Source: BMS3ABIN04 sp965554225 (GTDB lineage Bacteria > Bacteroidota > Ignavibacteria > Ignavibacteriales > Melioribacteraceae). From it: DNA of 15,310 bases. Each line of letters opens with the position of its first letter. Position 1 is the first letter of the stretch. The notes beneath the pieces were generated by a model, which was given only the letters and a program-made list of their open reading frames with translations, was not told the origin of the DNA and did not search any database. Positions 15,177 to 15,310 of this stretch are shown in pieces. Location of the stretch: positions 1 to 15,310 of the forward strand of contig CBEVZC010000071.1 in NCBI GenBank assembly GCA_965554225.1, read 5' to 3'. A program made the position numbers and the translations under genes.

Positions 15177-15310
15177 AGTTTAACGATATTCTTATTCATT
15201 TGTAAAACATGTAGTTTTATATCATATTAAAATATACATAAATACTGTAATAAGTTAAAATGAATTATTTGGTGAATTTTCTAACCTATTGTTATATCTA
15301 TAATTAATAT
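15177..15310. other. AT-rich upstream region of the seven-gene unit
   Basis: No gene is visible. On the minus strand a possible promoter is TTACAG (15250-15245), an 18-bp spacer and TATGAT (15226-15221), which would give a leader of about 40 nt before DUF92. The region is so AT-rich that such matches arise by chance, so confidence is low. Confidence 0.25.

Noticed and set aside
1..15310. tRNA, rRNA, CRISPR arrays, insertion sequences, prophage or attachment sites
   Set aside because: None seen on either strand: no transposase or integrase motifs, no regularly spaced direct repeats, and base composition is even throughout.

Overview
The window reads as chromosomal DNA of a low-GC member of the Bacteroidota/Chlorobi (FCB) group, most likely Ignavibacteriota. 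The evidence is a PorU-type C25 protease of the type IX secretion system, a Bacteroidota-style ExbB-ExbD-TonB set, lipid-free signal peptides ending in A-Q or S-Q, and several TTG starts. The lineage is an inference from protein character, not from a marker gene. There are no tRNA, rRNA, CRISPR or mobile-element signals, and almost every base is coding.

Layout. (1) Positions 2-2242, minus strand: the N-terminal 747 codons of porU, running off the left edge before the catalytic His/Cys. (2) 2394-4082, minus strand: nth (endonuclease III), an HD-domain phosphohydrolase and a Bcp-type peroxiredoxin. The peroxiredoxin frame breaks at a run of nine A and is restored by a single-base shift. The space between it and porU holds a plausible porU promoter, a 9-bp palindrome over its -35 box, and a leader hairpin. 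(3) 4204-6356, plus strand: a four-gene unit with a secreted NHL beta-propeller protein, a DUF2085 membrane protein and two small unrecognised membrane proteins. (4) 6328-15176, minus strand: seven tightly packed genes with stop/start overlaps at three of six junctions. In order of transcription they are a DUF92 membrane protein, a 996-residue TPR protein of about 26 repeats, a 531-residue outer-membrane beta-barrel with a TonB-box-like N-terminus but no plug, an HU-like/acidic-linker/TM/SPOR protein, ExbB, ExbD and TonB.

How the genes may work together. The seven-gene unit is the most interesting part. It joins a proton-driven motor (ExbB, ExbD, TonB) to a periplasmic TPR scaffold, an outer-membrane barrel that could be TonB's partner, and a membrane protein that could touch DNA inside the cell and septal peptidoglycan outside it. 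The parts resemble a functional counterpart of Tol-Pal (motor, periplasmic TPR protein, outer-membrane anchor), although TolB and Pal are not in the window. This is inference from gene content and packing. porU belongs to a separate system, maturation of T9SS cargo at the cell surface.
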